From Paenibacillus pasadenensis DSM 19293 (GTDB taxonomy: Bacteria; Bacillota; Bacilli; Paenibacillales; Paenibacillaceae): 64,000 nt of DNA. The notes under the pieces are model-generated. The model saw only the letters and a program-made list of their open reading frames with translations. It ran no database searches and was not told the origin of the DNA. The DNA lies in NCBI RefSeq assembly GCF_000422485.1, contig NZ_AULW01000016.1, forward strand, positions 210,336 through 274,335. Direction: 5' to 3'. Below are positions 34,332 through 42,931 of the stretch, in pieces. Position 1 is the stretch's first letter; each line of letters begins with the position of its first letter. The translations under genes were made by a program, and so were the position numbers.

Positions 34332-35278
34332 GTATGCAGACGAGTCGGAATTCGATCCGGGAACCTATCCTGACCCGCAAGAGCGAGACGTCGATCTCGC
34401 ATGTCTGGAAAAGACATAAAGAGAAATACTTGCTGCTGCTTCCGTTCTCCGTCATCTTTGTCGTGTTCACCGTCATTCCCGTCCTGACTTCGATCGTGCT
34501 CAGCTTCACCTCGTTCAACATGCTCGAGCTGCCGAAGTTCGTCGGATTCGGGAACTACATCAACTTGCTCGTGAACGACGAAATCTTTCTGGTCGCGGTG
34601 AAGAACACGCTGTTTTTCGCGCTCATCACCGGGCCGATCAGCTATATCATGTGCTTCGTCTTCTCCTGGCTGATCAACGAGCTGACGCCGAAAGTGCGCG
34701 CGGTCATGACGCTGGTATTCTACGCGCCTTCGATTTCGGGCAACGCCTATCTGATCTGGAAGCTCATCTTCTCGTCCGACATGTACGGCTATTCCAACGC
34801 CTGGCTGCTGCGGCTCGGCTTCATCAGCGAGCCGATCCTGTGGTTCGACAAGAAGGAGTACGTGTTCCCGATCCTGATTCTGGTCCAGCTGTGGCTGAGC
34901 CTTGGCGTGAGCTTCCTGGCGTTCATCGCGGGCTTGCAAAACGTGGACCGGACGCTGTACGAGGCCGGACAGATCGACGGCATCCGCAACCGGTGGCAGG
35001 AGCTCTGGTTCATCACGCTGCCGTCCATGAAGCCGCAGCTGCTGTTCGGAGCCGTCATGCAGATCACCAGTTCGCTGTCGGTGTCGCAGCTGTCGATCGA
35101 GCTCGCCGGCTTCCCTTCGGTCGAGTATTCGGGCCATACGATCCTGACGCATCTGCATGACTACGGCTTCATCCGCTACGAGATGGGCTACGCCTCGGCG
35201 ATCGCGACGGTGCTGTTCTTCATCATGGTCTTCACGAACATCATCGTGCAGAAAGCTTTGAGAAGGGTAGGGGTTTAG
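34328..35278 (+). CDS. Sugar ABC transporter permease (MalF-type), first pair
   Basis: This encodes a 316-residue membrane protein with six hydrophobic segments after a polar N-terminus (KRHKEKYLLLLPFSVIFVV) and the EAA loop YEAGQIDGIRNRWQELWFITLP (about residues 214-235). It starts with a GTG that overlaps the stop of the large binding-protein gene, with GAGGGG in front. It forms a heterodimer with the next permease and is most likely served by the 955-residue binding protein. Confidence 0.9.
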   Translation: MSMQTSRNSIREPILTRKSETSISHVWKRHKEKYLLLLPFSVIFVVFTVIPVLTSIVLSFTSFNMLELPKFVGFGNYINLLVNDEIFLVAVKNTLFFALITGPISYIMCFVFSWLINELTPKVRAVMTLVFYAPSISGNAYLIWKLIFSSDMYGYSNAWLLRLGFISEPILWFDKKEYVFPILILVQLWLSLGVSFLAFIAGLQNVDRTLYEAGQIDGIRNRWQELWFITLPSMKPQLLFGAVMQITSSLSVSQLSIELAGFPSVEYSGHTILTHLHDYGFIRYEMGYASAIATVLFFIMVFTNIIVQKALRRVGV

Positions 35279-36169
35279 GTGAGCGTCGTTCCTGCAGCGG
35301 TCAAAAAAGCGTACTTGTCGCGAAAGTTCAGGCGAAGGAACCGAAGCATCCTGGGCGACATGAGCCTGACGTTTTTCCTCGGCCTGTTCGGCCTGTTCAG
35401 CGTCTGGCCGCTTGTGTTCATCCTCAACAACGCGTTCAAGCCGCTCAACGAGATTTTCCTCTTCCCGCCGAAGCTGTTCGTGCTGAGCCCGACGCTGACG
35501 AACTTCCAGGATCTGCTCATCATCATCGGCAACTCCTGGATCCCGATGTCCCGCTATCTGTTCAATACGCTGTTCCTTACGGCGGCCGGCACGGCGGGCA
35601 CGGTCATCATCGGCTCGATGGCGGCTTTTCCGCTGGCCAAATACGTCTTTCCCGGCTCGAAGACGATGTCGAAGCTGATCGTCTACTCCCTCATGTTCAA
35701 CGGCACCGTCACCGCGCTGCCGAACTACGTCATCATGTCGAAGCTGAATATGATCGACAGCTACTGGGCGGTCATCCTGCCCTCGGTCGGCTCGACGCTC
35801 GGACTGTACCTCATGCTGAACTTCATGGTCCAGGTGCCCGACGCGCTGATCGAGGCGGCCAAGATCGACGGAGCGAGCGAGTTCACGATCTTTTGGAAAG
35901 TCATGATGCCGCTGTCCAAGGCGGCCTGGATCACTCTCATCATCCTCTCGTTCCAGAACTTCTGGGGGACGACGGGCGGCGGCTTCATCTTCAGCGAGAA
36001 GCTGAAGCCGATCAGCTATGCGCTGGCGCAGATCGTCAATGCCGGCGTAGCCCGCACGGGGGTCGCCTCGGCCGTGACGCTGATCATGCTGGTCGTGCCG
36101 GTGGCCGTCTTCATCTTTTCGCAGAGCAACGTCATCCAGACGATGGCCTCGGCAGGCATCAAGGAATAA
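35279..36169 (+). CDS. Carbohydrate ABC transporter permease (MalG-type), first pair
   Basis: This encodes a 296-residue permease with the EAA motif EAAKIDGASEFTIFWKVMMP (about residues 192-211) and six hydrophobic segments. The GTG start directly follows the stop of the upstream gene (35276-35278), with AAGGGTAGGGG as ribosome site. It is the partner of the upstream permease. Confidence 0.9.
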   Translation: MSVVPAAVKKAYLSRKFRRRNRSILGDMSLTFFLGLFGLFSVWPLVFILNNAFKPLNEIFLFPPKLFVLSPTLTNFQDLLIIIGNSWIPMSRYLFNTLFLTAAGTAGTVIIGSMAAFPLAKYVFPGSKTMSKLIVYSLMFNGTVTALPNYVIMSKLNMIDSYWAVILPSVGSTLGLYLMLNFMVQVPDALIEAAKIDGASEFTIFWKVMMPLSKAAWITLIILSFQNFWGTTGGGFIFSEKLKPISYALAQIVNAGVARTGVASAVTLIMLVVPVAVFIFSQSNVIQTMASAGIKE

Positions 36170-36191
36170 CGACGGAGAGGAGGGTTCCGCG

Positions 36192-37646
36192 ATGATGAAA
36201 ACGTTGCGGGCGGCCGGCATCGCGGCCGTGCTCTGCTTGATCTGGCCGCTGGCGAGCGCGCATGCCGCCACGACGTTCGAAAGCAATTACACGTACGACG
36301 CCTGGGGGAACGTCAAGCGAAGTCCCCCGGCGTTCGAGCTGGTCGATACGCTGGACAGCCGGGACATGGAGCCGATCAAGGTCGGAAGCTTCGATGATGT
36401 CTTCGTCTCCGAAGACCGGATCTTTGTGGCGGACGCGACGGAAAGCCGCATCAGCGTCTTTGATGCCCAGCTCCGTTTCGCAGCGTCGATCAAGCTCATC
36501 CGCGACGGAGCCGGCAAGATCATGGTGAGCGAAGCGACCGGCAAGCAGCTGATGCTGACGAATCCGGAGGGCGTGTTCTACAGCGAGGCGTCCGAGGAGC
36601 TGTATATCGCGGACACGGGCGCGGAGCGGATCGTCGTCCTGGACGGGATGACCTATGCGTTCAAGCGGACGATCGAGAGGCCGGAGAACATGGTCGGAGC
36701 GACCCTGTTCAAGCCATCCAAGCTCGTCGTCGACAAGAACGGGAAAATCAGCGTCGTCGTGCAGGGCAGCTACGAAGGCATCATCGAGATCCAGCCCGAC
36801 GGGTCCTTCTCCCGGTATTTCGGCTTGAACAAGCCGCGGGTCGATCTGGCGGACTTCTTCTGGAAGTCGCTGGCCTCCAGCCAGCAGAAGGAAAAGATGA
36901 AAAAGCTGTTCGCGCCTTCCTTCAACAACATCAGCATCGATGCGGAAGGACTCATCTATGCGACGACGTTCGACCCGTCCGCGCAGAACAAAGTGTTCCG
37001 GTTCAACTCGAAGGGGGAGAACATCCTCGTCCAGAACGGATATTTCCCCGTCATGGGCGATCTGACGCGGGTCACGGGCCAGGAAAGCCAGTTCGTCGAC
37101 ATCGCCGTTTCCGATTACGGCGTGTACGCGCTTCTGGACAAGACGATGGGCCGGGTGTTCCTTTACAACTTCGAGGGCGACATCATGAACGTGTTCAACT
37201 CGATCGGCAACCTGAAGGGGAACGTCAAGGAGCCGACCTCGATCGCCTGGTTCGGAGATCGGCTGATCCTGCTCGACCGGCAATTCGGAAGCGCGTCCGT
37301 GTTCCAGCCGACGGAGTTCGGAGCGGCCGCGCTGGAAGCGGAGAAGCAGTATTTCAACGGGAATTGGAAAGCGGCGGGCGGAGCCTACCTGGACACGCTC
37401 GAGCGCAACGCCAACTACGACATCGCCTATACGGGAGTCGGCCGCAACCTTCTGATGCAGGACGAGTTCGACGAGGCGATGTACTACACGAAGCTCGGCA
37501 ACAGCCGCGGCTATTATTCGCAGGCGTTCGCGGAGTATCGCAACCTGTTCATCCAGCATCATTTCCTGTGGTTCGTCCTCGTGTTCGTCGCGTTCGCGGT
37601 CCTGTTGTTCTATTCGGAATACCGGTACAACCGAAAGACCGGCTGA
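36192..37646 (+). CDS. Membrane-anchored NHL-type beta-propeller protein
   Basis: This encodes a 484-residue protein. A signal peptide (residues 1-26, ending SAHA) is followed by an extracellular beta-propeller of NHL/gluconolactonase type with repeats such as FDDVFVSEDRIFVADATESR, EELYIADTGAERIVVLDG and LIYATTFDPSAQNKVFRFN (residues of about 60-390). A short TPR-like stretch (about 395-445, NANYDIAYTGVGRNLLMQDE) and one C-terminal membrane helix (about 453-473) with the basic tail RYNRKTG come last. The bulk thus lies outside the membrane. Eukaryote-like propellers often bind proteins or sugars; here it may be a docking part of the importer complex. No catalytic residues are recognised. Confidence 0.75.
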   Translation: MMKTLRAAGIAAVLCLIWPLASAHAATTFESNYTYDAWGNVKRSPPAFELVDTLDSRDMEPIKVGSFDDVFVSEDRIFVADATESRISVFDAQLRFAASIKLIRDGAGKIMVSEATGKQLMLTNPEGVFYSEASEELYIADTGAERIVVLDGMTYAFKRTIERPENMVGATLFKPSKLVVDKNGKISVVVQGSYEGIIEIQPDGSFSRYFGLNKPRVDLADFFWKSLASSQQKEKMKKLFAPSFNNISIDAEGLIYATTFDPSAQNKVFRFNSKGENILVQNGYFPVMGDLTRVTGQESQFVDIAVSDYGVYALLDKTMGRVFLYNFEGDIMNVFNSIGNLKGNVKEPTSIAWFGDRLILLDRQFGSASVFQPTEFGAAALEAEKQYFNGNWKAAGGAYLDTLERNANYDIAYTGVGRNLLMQDEFDEAMYYTKLGNSRGYYSQAFAEYRNLFIQHHFLWFVLVFVAFAVLLFYSEYRYNRKTG

Positions 37647-37697
37647 TCGATGCGTCGGCTCCATCATGTTCTCGAAAGAAAGGCAGGATCGCGACTT

Positions 37698-38324
37698 ATG
37701 ACCGGAATTGTCGAAGACGGCAAGTCTATGCTCCGCGTGCTCTTCCATCCGTTCGACGGGTTCTACGAGGTGAAGTTCCTGGGCAAACGGAATTTCGCGC
37801 TGGCGACGATCATCATGCTCCTTTGCGGCTTGACGGGCATCTTGAGCTATCAGTACACCGGCTTCATCCTGAACTACTTCCCGCTGTTCGAGATGAACAG
37901 CATCGCCCTCTTCGTGACGACGCTGTTTCCGTTCCTGTTGTTCCTGCTCAGCAATTGGAGCGTGACGACGCTGTTCGACGGCAACGGCACGATCGGCGAC
38001 ATCTACATCGTGCTCAGCTATGCGCTCCTGCCGAAGCTGGCGTTCGACCTCGCCGGCATCGCGCTGAGCAATGTCGTGACGCAGGAGGAGGCGGGGCTGC
38101 TGCAGGCGTTTACGGCGATCGGGACCGTATGGTTTGCGTTCCTGCTGTTCTGCGGCTTGACCGTCACGCATGAATATTCGGCTCTCGTCAACATCGTGAC
38201 GCTGGCCGCATCATGCGCCTCGGCGGTTCTGATTCTTTTCCTGTCGATGCTCTATTTCACGCTGATCGGGAAAGTCGTCGGATTCGTCTATGCCGTGTTC
38301 CTGGAGCTATCAAAGAGGTGGTGA
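37698..38324 (+). CDS. Yip1 family integral membrane protein
   Basis: This encodes a 208-residue membrane protein of the Yip1 fold with five predicted helices. A cytosolic start (VEDGKSMLRVLFHPFDGFYEVKF) has the family pattern HPFDGFYEVK, followed by helices such as ATIIMLLCGLTGIL and IYIVLSYALLPKLAFDL. ATG 37698, preceded by GGCAGG, is preferred over 37650, which has no ribosome site. Yip1-type proteins in bacteria have no settled function. Its place between the propeller and the DUF5696 gene, and between two permease pairs, suggests a structural or assembly role in this importer. Confidence 0.78.
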   Translation: MTGIVEDGKSMLRVLFHPFDGFYEVKFLGKRNFALATIIMLLCGLTGILSYQYTGFILNYFPLFEMNSIALFVTTLFPFLLFLLSNWSVTTLFDGNGTIGDIYIVLSYALLPKLAFDLAGIALSNVVTQEEAGLLQAFTAIGTVWFAFLLFCGLTVTHEYSALVNIVTLAASCASAVLILFLSMLYFTLIGKVVGFVYAVFLELSKRW

Positions 38325-38328
38325 CGAC

Positions 38329-40953
38329 ATGCTGAAGGATTTGCGCGAAGCGGCGTCCTTCCGAAAAAAGGCCGCGGGCCGGATGGCGCTGGCGCTCGCG
38401 CTGCTGGCCGTGCTGGCGTCCGCCGCGATCGCTTATCTCCCCTCCGTCGTCCAGCATTACAGCATCGGACGGCAGCCGCTGCCGGAATACGAGCGGGCGG
38501 GACTGTCGCCCGCGACGGGCGAGATCGACAAGGGGGCCGGCACGGTGCTGCTGGCCCAAAACGAAGGCAGGGAGCTGTACCTCGACGCCCGCACGCTGAA
38601 TCTGAAAGTCGTGGACGCGCAAAGCGGAGCGACGTGGAACAGCCTGTATGAGGACGGCAAGAGCGGGGATGCCGAAAAATCCCCGCTCCTCATCCGGTTC
38701 CTCGGCAAGGACAGCGCGATGTACGAATGGGATGCGTACAAGTACGCGATCCAGAACGGCCGCTACACGCTGAACCGGATCGACGGCGGCGTGCAGATCG
38801 TGTTTGATTTTTTTGAATCGGAATCGTACCGCCTGCAGGAGTACCTGCCGCAGAAAATCTCGATCGAACATTACGAGAAGCTCTTCCTCGAAAAGCTGGA
38901 GCAGGCGGTGAGCCAGGGAAAGCTGACGGAGGCTCAGGCGAAAAAGCATGAAGAGTCGCTCTCCATCGCGTATCAGCGGGATGAGGACAACGGCCTCTAC
39001 TTCTTCAAGTTTTCCGGGCTGCCGCCGCTCTCGCTCGTGAAGGATCTGATCCAGTTCTCCAAGGCGGTCGGCTATACGACCGAGATGCTGCTGGCGGACA
39101 GCCAGCAGTATGGCATTTCGGTCACGATCGCGCAGCCGGCCCGCTTCGTCGTGACGATGGAGGCGAAGCTCGATCGAGGCGATCTCGTCGTCCGCGTGCC
39201 GTCCTACTCGATCGAGGGAGACAACGACTTCTACACGATCCAGAACATCAGCGTGCTTCCTGCGTTCGGACTGGTGTCGGCCGAGAAGGCGGAGGACGGG
39301 CAGATCGTCGTGCCGGACGGGGCGGGCGCGCTGTTCCAGATCAATACGTTCAACGGCAAGTTCCCGGAATACGAGCGTCCGCTGTACGACAATACCTACT
39401 ACAACACGTTATACGAGCTGCCGGAATATCCCGAAACGCTGTCGATGCCGGTGTTCGGCCTGTACGCGACCGATCTCCGCGGGAGATCCCAAGGACATCT
39501 GGGCATCGTCGAAAAAGGCGCGGAGCTCGGCTACGTGAAGGTGCAGCTCGGCACGAAGGACGCTTCGGCGGGAGGCTCGCTGTACAACAAGGTGTACAGC
39601 TCCTTCGACTCCACGCAGTATTCGCGGGTGAAGGTGTTCGGGCCTTACAGCGACAACGAGGCTCGCTTCCTGGCGGACACCGGCTTGATCCCGGTCGACT
39701 ACACGGTCCGTTACAAGCTGTTCGCCGGGAAGGTCGACTATTACGATCTGGCCCGGACGTATCGCCAGCATCTGATCGACACCTACGGCCTGAAGCCGGC
39801 CTATTCGACGGAGCCGAAGCTGTTCCTGGACGTGATCGGAACGGTCACGCTGGAGAAGAGGAGGCTCGGCGTCCCGTATACCGAGCCGTATTCCATGACG
39901 ACATACAGCCAGCTGCTGGACATCGTCAAGGATCTGCAGGACGTGAACGCGGTCGTGAACTACAAGGGCGTCTTCAACGGAGGCATGGACAACACGATCG
40001 GGAACAAGGCGGAGCTGGTCGGAGCGAACGGCAGCAGGAAGGAGCTGGAGGCGCTGCGCAAGCAGGTCGAGAGCGGGAACGGCTCGCTGTTCCTCCACGC
40101 CGATCTGATGCGGGTGGCGGACACGAGCGGAGGCTTCTGGCCGAAAAGCAACGCCTTGTACGGATACGACGGCAAGCCGGTCGAGATCCGCAAGTACAAT
40201 TATGCCTTCGGCAATTTCGATCCGGACAGCCGAGGCCGCTATCTGCTCCATCCGCTTCGTTTGAGCGACACGGTGGACAAATTCCTCAAGGACTCGCAGG
40301 CGTATCCGAATCTCTCGCTCGGCGACATGGGCTCGACCTACTATGCGAGCTACAATCCGCGTGAAATCGTCGATCCGGTCATCAGCCGCGGCATCGTCGA
40401 GGAGAACCTGAAGAAGCTGTCCGCCCGCAAGAAGCTCATCCTCGAAAATCCGGCCATCGACCGGATCGGGTATGCGGCGTATGCCTCCGACATCTCCCGG
40501 GAGAGCAGCGGCTATGCGACGATGTACAGCTCGATTCCGTTCCGGCAGCTCGTCATGAACGGGTTGACGGAATATACGACGCTGGACGTGAACCTTGCGG
40601 CGGATCGCAGCGATTACTTCCTCCTGCAGGCGTTCGAGCTCGGCAGCCTGCCGAAGTTCACGATCAGCGCGGAGAACGTCGACGTCCTCAAAAACTCGGA
40701 GTACAGCGACTACTTCTCCATGCAGTACGCCGTCCTCGCCGACGAGATCAAGGCCGTATACGCCGAATACAGCGAGGGGCTGGCGGCGATCGGCTCCAAG
40801 GAGATCGTCGGCCATCGGATGCTTGCGGATAATGTGTTCGAAACGACCTATGCCTCGGGCGCCTCGGTCATCGTCAACTACAATAAATTTCCGGTCGCAG
40901 CAGCCGGATCGAATCTGGACGCTCTTGGCTATGTCATCCAGCCAACGCCGTAA
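38329..40953 (+). CDS. DUF5696 protein, membrane-anchored and mostly extracellular
   Basis: This encodes an 874-residue protein with one N-terminal membrane helix (about residues 20-40, ALALALLAVLASAAIAYLP) and a long extracellular part. I recognise it as DUF5696 by overall layout: beta-rich first third (YLDARTLNLKVVDAQSGATW, PSYSIEGDNDFYTI, VVPDGAGALFQIN) and a later alpha/beta part with YYDLARTYRQHLIDTYGLKP, LHADLMRVADTSGGFWPKSN and RQLVMNGLTEYTTLDVN. The second part looks like a glycosidase-type TIM barrel, but I cannot name catalytic residues. ATG 38329 has AGGTGG upstream. It is probably an enzyme or glycan-binding platform beside the importer. Confidence 0.72.
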   Translation: MLKDLREAASFRKKAAGRMALALALLAVLASAAIAYLPSVVQHYSIGRQPLPEYERAGLSPATGEIDKGAGTVLLAQNEGRELYLDARTLNLKVVDAQSGATWNSLYEDGKSGDAEKSPLLIRFLGKDSAMYEWDAYKYAIQNGRYTLNRIDGGVQIVFDFFESESYRLQEYLPQKISIEHYEKLFLEKLEQAVSQGKLTEAQAKKHEESLSIAYQRDEDNGLYFFKFSGLPPLSLVKDLIQFSKAVGYTTEMLLADSQQYGISVTIAQPARFVVTMEAKLDRGDLVVRVPSYSIEGDNDFYTIQNISVLPAFGLVSAEKAEDGQIVVPDGAGALFQINTFNGKFPEYERPLYDNTYYNTLYELPEYPETLSMPVFGLYATDLRGRSQGHLGIVEKGAELGYVKVQLGTKDASAGGSLYNKVYSSFDSTQYSRVKVFGPYSDNEARFLADTGLIPVDYTVRYKLFAGKVDYYDLARTYRQHLIDTYGLKPAYSTEPKLFLDVIGTVTLEKRRLGVPYTEPYSMTTYSQLLDIVKDLQDVNAVVNYKGVFNGGMDNTIGNKAELVGANGSRKELEALRKQVESGNGSLFLHADLMRVADTSGGFWPKSNALYGYDGKPVEIRKYNYAFGNFDPDSRGRYLLHPLRLSDTVDKFLKDSQAYPNLSLGDMGSTYYASYNPREIVDPVISRGIVEENLKKLSARKKLILENPAIDRIGYAAYASDISRESSGYATMYSSIPFRQLVMNGLTEYTTLDVNLAADRSDYFLLQAFELGSLPKFTISAENVDVLKNSEYSDYFSMQYAVLADEIKAVYAEYSEGLAAIGSKEIVGHRMLADNVFETTYASGASVIVNYNKFPVAAAGSNLDALGYVIQPTP

Positions 40954-40965
40954 GGAGGTAATGCC

Positions 40966-41901
40966 ATGCCGGGTGCGGCAGAAAAGATTCGGAAGAGATC
41001 GCGCCTCTCCTACCAAACGATGCAGAAAATCCATGGCATCGTGTTCGTGCTGCCGTGGCTGATCGGGTTCGGCCTGTTTTTCGTCACGCCGCTGGCCAGT
41101 ACGATCAAGTACGCTTTTCATGAAGTCGGCGTGGCGGAAACGGGCGGCATGGCGCTCCGGTATGTCGGCCTCGACAACTTTACGAATCTCTTCAATGTCG
41201 AGGTATCGAGCCAGAGCCAGCCGTTCCTGAGGGTGTTCTCCGACGAGAACGTCAATATTTTCATCAACACGCCGGTCATCGTCGTCTTCAGCCTGTTCTG
41301 CGCGATTCTGGTCAACGTGAAGTTCAAGGGCCAGGGACTGGCGAGGGTCGTCTTTTTCCTGCCGATCGTGCTTGGACTGAAGGTCGTCGTCGACCTGATC
41401 ATGGTCTCGACAGGCGGGGACGTGGCCGATGCGGCCGTCGACAGCACCATCGACAACGAGATGATCTTCGATTTCCTGAGGGAGTACACGTTCCTGCCCC
41501 GGGACATTACGATGTTCATCTCGGATCTGGCGACGAACATCTTCCTGCTGCTCTCGCAGACAGGCGTGCAGACGCTTATCTTCCTCGCCGGACTGCAGTC
41601 CATCAACCCGTCGCTCTACGAGGTGGCGAAGATCGAGGGCGCCAACAGCTACGAGATCTTCTGGAAGATTACGCTGCCGCTGGTCGGCAACATCTCGCTG
41701 TTCGCGCTGATCTATACGTTCGTCGACATGTTCCTCAAGTCTCCGATTTCCACGGAAATCTATTATTTCGCCTTCAACAAGAACAATATCGGCGCGGGCT
41801 CCGCCTTGTCGGTCGTTTATCTCGTCAACGTGCTGGCCGACCTGCTGCTATTGATGCTGATCATGAACCGGGTGGTGAAGCTGAGCCATGCTGCAAAGTG
41901 A
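40966..41901 (+). CDS. Sugar ABC transporter permease (MalF-type), second pair
   Basis: This encodes a 311-residue permease with six hydrophobic segments and the EAA motif YEVAKIEGANSYEIFWKITLP (about residues 220-240). It has a stretched extracellular loop (residues of about 65-105, ending VFSDENVNIFINTP). AAGGAGGT lies 7 bases before the ATG. It is 12 bases after the DUF5696 gene and overlaps the next permease gene by 14 bases. It belongs to a pair separate from the one at 34328-36169. Confidence 0.9.
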   Translation: MPGAAEKIRKRSRLSYQTMQKIHGIVFVLPWLIGFGLFFVTPLASTIKYAFHEVGVAETGGMALRYVGLDNFTNLFNVEVSSQSQPFLRVFSDENVNIFINTPVIVVFSLFCAILVNVKFKGQGLARVVFFLPIVLGLKVVVDLIMVSTGGDVADAAVDSTIDNEMIFDFLREYTFLPRDITMFISDLATNIFLLLSQTGVQTLIFLAGLQSINPSLYEVAKIEGANSYEIFWKITLPLVGNISLFALIYTFVDMFLKSPISTEIYYFAFNKNNIGAGSALSVVYLVNVLADLLLLMLIMNRVVKLSHAAK

Positions 41902-42883
41902 AACGCGGACGAAAAATCCAGTCCAGGCTTATCGGCTCAAGAAGGCGATCCGCGGCATCGTCATCGGGTATTTCTTCTATTCGCTTGTCATCGGGCTCGG
42001 GTTCGCCATCCTGTATCCGTTGATCAAGCTGATTCCGTTCGTGTTCAACAACCTCGAGGATCTCGGCAATCCCGACGTCATCTGGGTGCCGATCGAGCTG
42101 TCCGTAGACAGCTTCCGGGCTGCGATGCGGCTCGTCTTCGGCAACGGCCTGCCGTTGCTGCAGTCCGTCGCCTATGGGGCGGCGATCGCCTTGATTCAGA
42201 TCTTCATGTCCGCCATCGCCGGCTATTCGCTCGGCCGGATCGGTTTTTGGGGCCGGAACGCCGTCATGGGGCTCGTCATCCTGTCCTTCGTCGTCCCGCC
42301 TCAGTCGCTGCTCATCTCGCAATACTTGAGCTTCAAAAACTTCGATGTCCTGGGGATCGCCTCGGCGCTCGGCGGCGGCCCGATCGACCTGATCAACCAG
42401 CCGTATACGCTGTACGCGATCGCGCTGCTCGGCTTCGGCGTGAAGCAGAGCATGTTCGTCTTCATTTTCCGCCAGTTTTTCAAGGGGATGCCGGCCGAGC
42501 TCGAGGAAGCGGCTTATATCGACGGCTGCGGCTTCTATCGGACGTTCTTCAAGATCGGGCTGCCCAACGCGCTTCCGGCGATCATGACCGTCGGAATCCT
42601 CGCTTTCGTATGGAACTACGGAGATACGTACTATACCGGCTACTTCCATCCCGATGGCCCGTACCTGAGCATCAAGCTGGCGACGACGTTCGCTCCTGCG
42701 AACGTAAACAACATCCTGTACGCGGTCCGCACCTGGTACGACGTGCCGGGCGCGACGACGTTCGCGTTCGACGCCGTCAAGCAGGCGGCGGCTCTCATCT
42801 TCCTGCTGCCGCTCCTGATCCTGTATTTCTTCGCGCAACGGCGGATCGTCGAAAACCTGGAGCAGTCCGGCATCGTCGGGTAA
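41888..42883 (+). CDS. Carbohydrate ABC transporter permease (MalG-type), second pair
   Basis: This encodes a 331-residue permease with the EAA motif EEAAYIDGCGFYRTFFKIGLP (about residues 205-225) and six hydrophobic segments. It starts within the upstream gene, a coupling typical of heterodimer partners. This is the fourth permease of the operon. Again no ATPase gene follows; a GH35 gene begins 48 bases later. Confidence 0.9.
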   Translation: MLQSETRTKNPVQAYRLKKAIRGIVIGYFFYSLVIGLGFAILYPLIKLIPFVFNNLEDLGNPDVIWVPIELSVDSFRAAMRLVFGNGLPLLQSVAYGAAIALIQIFMSAIAGYSLGRIGFWGRNAVMGLVILSFVVPPQSLLISQYLSFKNFDVLGIASALGGGPIDLINQPYTLYAIALLGFGVKQSMFVFIFRQFFKGMPAELEEAAYIDGCGFYRTFFKIGLPNALPAIMTVGILAFVWNYGDTYYTGYFHPDGPYLSIKLATTFAPANVNNILYAVRTWYDVPGATTFAFDAVKQAAALIFLLPLLILYFFAQRRIVENLEQSGIVG

Positions 42884-42931
42884 CCGGCCGGGCTGCCGAT
42901 CCCATCCAGACAGAAAGAGGCGTACACCTTT

